The notes under the pieces are model-generated. The model was not told the origin of the DNA. It was given only the letters and a program-made list of their open reading frames with translations, and made no database searches. A stretch of DNA of 7,603 nucleotides from CBDTTM01 sp965363355. Its GTDB lineage: Bacteria > Bacillota > Negativicutes > Selenomonadales > Selenomonadaceae. The stretch spans positions 1 through 7,603 of the forward strand of contig CBDTTM010000122.1 of NCBI GenBank assembly GCA_965363355.1, read 5' to 3'. This document shows, in pieces, positions 5,269 to 7,603 of this stretch; positions within the stretch are counted from its first letter, which is position 1; each line of letters begins with the position of its first letter. The translations under genes and the position numbers were made by a program.

Positions 5269-6147
5269 TTATTTTTTCTCAATAAGATAGGTCCATCCAT
5301 CGGCCTCTTTGACCTGGCCTTCTTTGATCAAATGCCCCAAAGCGCGTTTAAAAGCACCCTTGCTGATCTGAAATTTATCCATGATCACTTCCGCAGAAGT
5401 CGCATCACTATAAGGCATTTTCCCTTGACGCTGCTCTAAAAGTGCTAGAATTTTTTCTGCATCGACCAAAATAGCCTTTTCTTTGATTGGACGCAAAGAA
5501 ACGTTTATTCGCCCATCATCGCGAATAAAGGTCACTCTCGCAGTCACTTCTTCACCGACCTGTGGCTTAATTGGAATTTCTTTGTTATCAATGAATGCGA
5601 TATGGCGCTCATCCGTAAAAAGGAACGCCCCTTGATCCGTATAATTGTAGATTGCGCCGTGTACCATATCGCCAAGCTTCAATTCAGTTGCTGGTTTAGA
5701 TGCTCTTCTCATTTCATCTTCAACTTTCATGGTAACAGCCAATCGCCCTGATTTATCGGTATAAAGCTTTGCCCAAACAGTTTCTCCGATCTGCAAGTTT
5801 CCACGCATTCCTGCATATGGCATAAAGATCCCACGTTCTGCCCCTACATCAAGAAAAGCTCCATCTTTGCTGACATTGATGACCTTGAGTCTAGCAATTT
5901 GGCCTTCCTTCATTTTAGGCGTCCGCATGCTGGCCGTAAGACGTCCTTTAGGATCTCTGTATAGAAAGACCTTTACCTCTTCCCCAACAGCAACAGGTGC
6001 CGTTTGCTGGGTTTTATGCAATAATATATCATCTGAAGTATTGCCTGTTTCGGCGTCAAGAAATACGCCCATTTCTCCCTGGCGAACAATTTTGAGCACC
6101 ACGACCGTACTTGGCCCATATTTCATTTCTTTCTTTTCTGTTTCCAT
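5269..6147 (-). CDS. cvfB: CvfB/YitL-type S1-domain RNA-binding protein
   Basis: A 292-aa predicted cytoplasmic RNA-binding protein of the CvfB (YitL) family, known in Staphylococcus as a virulence-gene regulator that binds RNA. Three S1-like OB folds can be followed: about 13-76 (VVVLKIVRQGEMGVFLDA), about 81-142 (GQIARLKVINVSKDGAFLDVG) and about 156-219 (GDMVHGAIYNYTDQGAFLF). A C-terminal winged-helix region is at about 230-290 (AEVIMDKFQISKGAFKRALGHLI, split over 252-274, ending DGWTYLIEKK). Length fits the family. Two adjacent ATGs are possible: 6150 lies only 3 bp from the AGAGG ribosome site (6154-6158), while 6147 lies 6 bp away and is preferred; the difference is one Met. The ribosome site overlaps the rsfS stop codon, so translation is probably coupled. 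RsfS acts on ribosomes, which gives the pair a shared translation theme. Confidence 0.93.
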   Translation of the reverse strand: METEKKEMKYGPSTVVVLKIVRQGEMGVFLDAETGNTSDDILLHKTQQTAPVAVGEEVKVFLYRDPKGRLTASMRTPKMKEGQIARLKVINVSKDGAFLDVGAERGIFMPYAGMRGNLQIGETVWAKLYTDKSGRLAVTMKVEDEMRRASKPATELKLGDMVHGAIYNYTDQGAFLFTDERHIAFIDNKEIPIKPQVGEEVTARVTFIRDDGRINVSLRPIKEKAILVDAEKILALLEQRQGKMPYSDATSAEVIMDKFQISKGAFKRALGHLIKEGQVKEADGWTYLIEKK

Positions 6148-6156
6148 CATAAACCT

Positions 6157-6507
6157 CTAATCTTCGTAAGGTTTGAGTGTTGCCGCACTCCATAAACTTT
6201 CCAAATTATAAAATTGACGGCTCTCTTCGGTGAACACATGCACTACGCAATCGCCGTAATCCAAAAGAACCCACTCTCCAGAGCGATATCCTTCTTTATG
6301 CAAGAACTCCATCCCCTGCGCTCTCATTTCATCTTCAATGTTATCGGCAATCGCTCTTGCTTGCAAGCCAGTGTTTGCACTGCAGATAATAAAATAATCT
6401 GTTGCTGCCGTCAACTCCTTCATTGATAAAATGACGATGTCCCTTGCCTTTTTGTCACTAGCAGCCTTCGCTATAGCCTGGCTCATATCCTCTATTGTTT
6501 TAAACAC
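6157..6507 (-). CDS. rsfS: Ribosome silencing factor RsfS
   Basis: A 116-aa small protein that binds ribosomal protein L14 (uL14) and blocks joining of the 30S and 50S subunits, lowering translation in starvation. The family signature is clear: DIVILSM near residue 23, TDYFIICSANT at 36-46, RAIADNIED at 51-59, and the C-terminal block SGEWVLLDYGDCVVHVF (76-92) followed by RQFYNLESLW (97-106). Length is typical. The start is GTG at 6507, supported by AGGAGG (6516-6521) at 8 bp. It lies 26 bp after the LCP gene and 6 bp or so before cvfB, all on the same strand, matching the widely conserved nadD-yqeK-LCP-rsfS order in Firmicutes. Confidence 0.96.
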   Translation of the reverse strand: MFKTIEDMSQAIAKAASDKKARDIVILSMKELTAATDYFIICSANTGLQARAIADNIEDEMRAQGMEFLHKEGYRSGEWVLLDYGDCVVHVFTEESRQFYNLESLWSAATLKPYED

Positions 6508-6515
6508 GTAATCTT

Positions 6516-6521
6516 CCTCCT
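6516..6521 (-). promoter_or_regulatory. Ribosome binding site fixing the GTG start of rsfS
   Basis: A full consensus AGGAGG on the - strand sits 8 bp upstream of GTG (6507-6505). No ATG in frame lies near it; the first in-frame ATG (codon 8) is too far away and would cut the family N-terminus. Confidence 0.8.
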
Positions 6522-6533
6522 GTTATTTGTTCT

Positions 6534-7544
6534 TTATTGACTTGTATCTACCGGAAATAAGTCCTGCATTTTCAATTCGATCTTCATGGCATCGGGAATC
6601 CAAATCGAATCGTCTTGCGATAATGTTCCCGGCAGTATGGTTGTCTGCGGGTTATCGGTCCGCAAGCCCTTAAAAAGCGTTATAACTTCACCGGTATCAA
6701 CCATTTTTAAACTCGTATCCAGCTTATGCTGAAAAACATCCACGACCTTAGGTAGATTTGACAAAGTTTGAAGCTGCGTACATTTATCGTAGACTGCCTT
6801 GATAAAACGTTGTTGGCGCTGTACCCTGCCAAGATCACCTAAGTCATCGCTGCGATAACGCAGATATTGTTGTGCTTGCGTTCCATCTAAATGCTGATAG
6901 CCTTTTTTTAGATGAATGCTCACCTCTGCCTCAGGATCTTCGTAGTCCATGTCCGTCTCAACATAGATGTCCACTCCACCCAAAGCATCGACCAAAGCGG
7001 TCATCCCCGCTATATCAATTGAAATGTATTCTTGAATCGGTACATTGATAAGCTGCGTCAGGCTCTGCTGCACCAAAGCTTCGCCACCATAATGATAGGC
7101 TGCATTGATCTGTTCCGGATTTTTTCTCCCTGGAATAGTAACCAAGGTATCCCGTGGAATCGATAAAAACCGCACATCGCCGGTATCTTTCTTGAAACTG
7201 ATCAAAACAATCGTATCTGCCCAGCGGCCTGTATTTCCTTCTTTACCCGTAACCCCGTCATCTAGACCTAAAAGCAATATATTGGTATAGCCTTCAAAAC
7301 GCGGCCCTTGCCCCTGTTTTTTCAGTTCAATTTGACGTTGATGTTCTTCGTAGCTGTAATGGAGCGACTGATAAGCACTAGACCCCCACTTATACAGATG
7401 ATAACCGCTCCATCCCACAATAAATAAAAAAGTCCCTAGCAAAAAAAAGAAAATCAATACTCTGCCTATTTTTAAACGACGGCGTTGCCGTTTCATTTTC
7501 TTTTTTCGTATGATATTTTGCTTTGTATCGTTTCCCATAAGCAA
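6534..7544 (-). CDS. LytR-CpsA-Psr (LCP) family glycopolymer transferase
   Basis: A 336-aa membrane-anchored enzyme of the LCP family, which transfers lipid-linked glycopolymers to peptidoglycan on the outer face of the inner membrane. A strongly basic cytoplasmic start (RKKKMKRQRRRLK, 13-25) precedes one membrane segment (about 28-48). The LCP domain runs from about 87 to 260: NILLLGLD (88-95), GRWADTIVLIS (106-116), FLSIPRDTLVTIP (126-138, with Arg131 and Asp132), INAAYHYGG (146-154) and LGDLGRVQRQQRFI (235-248). These Arg/Asp residues are the usual pyrophosphate-binding set. There is no extra C-terminal LytR_C domain. The start is taken as TTG at 7544, 6 bp after GAGG and immediately after the yqeK stop; ATG at 7538 is 12 bp from that site and would shorten it by two residues. 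In a diderm Firmicute, which may lack wall teichoic acid, the attached polymer is unknown. Confidence 0.93.
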   Translation of the reverse strand: MLMGNDTKQNIIRKKKMKRQRRRLKIGRVLIFFFLLGTFLFIVGWSGYHLYKWGSSAYQSLHYSYEEHQRQIELKKQGQGPRFEGYTNILLLGLDDGVTGKEGNTGRWADTIVLISFKKDTGDVRFLSIPRDTLVTIPGRKNPEQINAAYHYGGEALVQQSLTQLINVPIQEYISIDIAGMTALVDALGGVDIYVETDMDYEDPEAEVSIHLKKGYQHLDGTQAQQYLRYRSDDLGDLGRVQRQQRFIKAVYDKCTQLQTLSNLPKVVDVFQHKLDTSLKMVDTGEVITLFKGLRTDNPQTTILPGTLSQDDSIWIPDAMKIELKMQDLFPVDTSQ

Positions 7545-7603
7545 TTATTTCCTCAATAAGATTTCATTACGGGCATCTACTGTATATGGATGGATCAAAC
7601 TGC
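7545..7603 (-). CDS. yqeK: C-terminal end of a probable yqeK (HD-domain Ap4A hydrolase), partial
   Basis: One reading frame on the - strand stays open from the window edge and ends with TAA at 7547-7545. It encodes SLIHPYTVDARNEILLRK. This tail, with IHPxTxxARN, resembles the C-terminus of YqeK-type HD-domain proteins. The position directly upstream of LCP and rsfS is where yqeK sits in many Firmicutes. The LCP gene's TTG begins on the next base, suggesting coupled translation. Only 18 residues are visible, so the identity rests mainly on gene order; the catalytic HD residues are outside the window. Confidence 0.62.
   Translation of the reverse strand, partial: SLIHPYTVDARNEILLRK

Noticed and set aside
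1..7603. CRISPR array, insertion sequence, phage or toxin-antitoxin module
   Set aside because: No regularly spaced repeats, transposase-like frames, terminal inverted repeats with target duplications, or small paired genes were found on either strand.

Overview
The window looks like chromosomal DNA from a diderm Firmicute (Negativicutes; the motility gene cheV suggests the Selenomonadales/Sporomusales side rather than a non-motile lineage, but no species can be named). The main reason is the predicted outer-membrane porin with an N-terminal SLH domain, the OmpM/Mep45 type that ties the outer membrane to peptidoglycan in this class. It lies beside typical Firmicute genes (cvfB, rsfS, a LytR-CpsA-Psr enzyme, a lactose/cellobiose-type PTS permease). 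The DNA is moderately AT-rich with AT-rich intergenic gaps, and coding density is high.

Layout. Bases 1-113 on the + strand hold the 3' end of one tRNA and a complete elongator tRNA-Met, closed by a hairpin terminator (124-148). Everything after that is on the - strand. A second, perfect 17-bp hairpin (170-212) ends the convergent porin gene. Reading in the direction of transcription from the right edge: the last 18 codons of a probable yqeK, an LCP-family cell-wall glycopolymer ligase, rsfS (ribosome silencing factor) and cvfB (S1-domain RNA-binding protein) form a tightly packed housekeeping operon. cheV (CheW-receiver coupling protein) follows with its own likely promoter and a hairpin after it. 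Then come an RpiR-family regulator, a strong terminator, a lactose/cellobiose-family EIIC permease, and the SLH porin.

How the genes fit together. The left half reads as a two-membrane carbohydrate uptake unit: porin for the outer membrane, PTS EIIC for the inner membrane, and an RpiR/SIS regulator upstream that probably senses a sugar phosphate. The EIIA and EIIB parts are not in the window. The 230-bp gap between rpiR and the EIIC gene is the most regulation-rich stretch: it holds a 12-bp perfect palindrome, a cre-like imperfect palindrome, a 9-bp direct repeat and a strong terminator. The right half is a translation/RNA/cell-wall housekeeping block. No mobile element, CRISPR array, phage gene or clear undescribed system was found; the interesting points are regulatory or about gene pairing.
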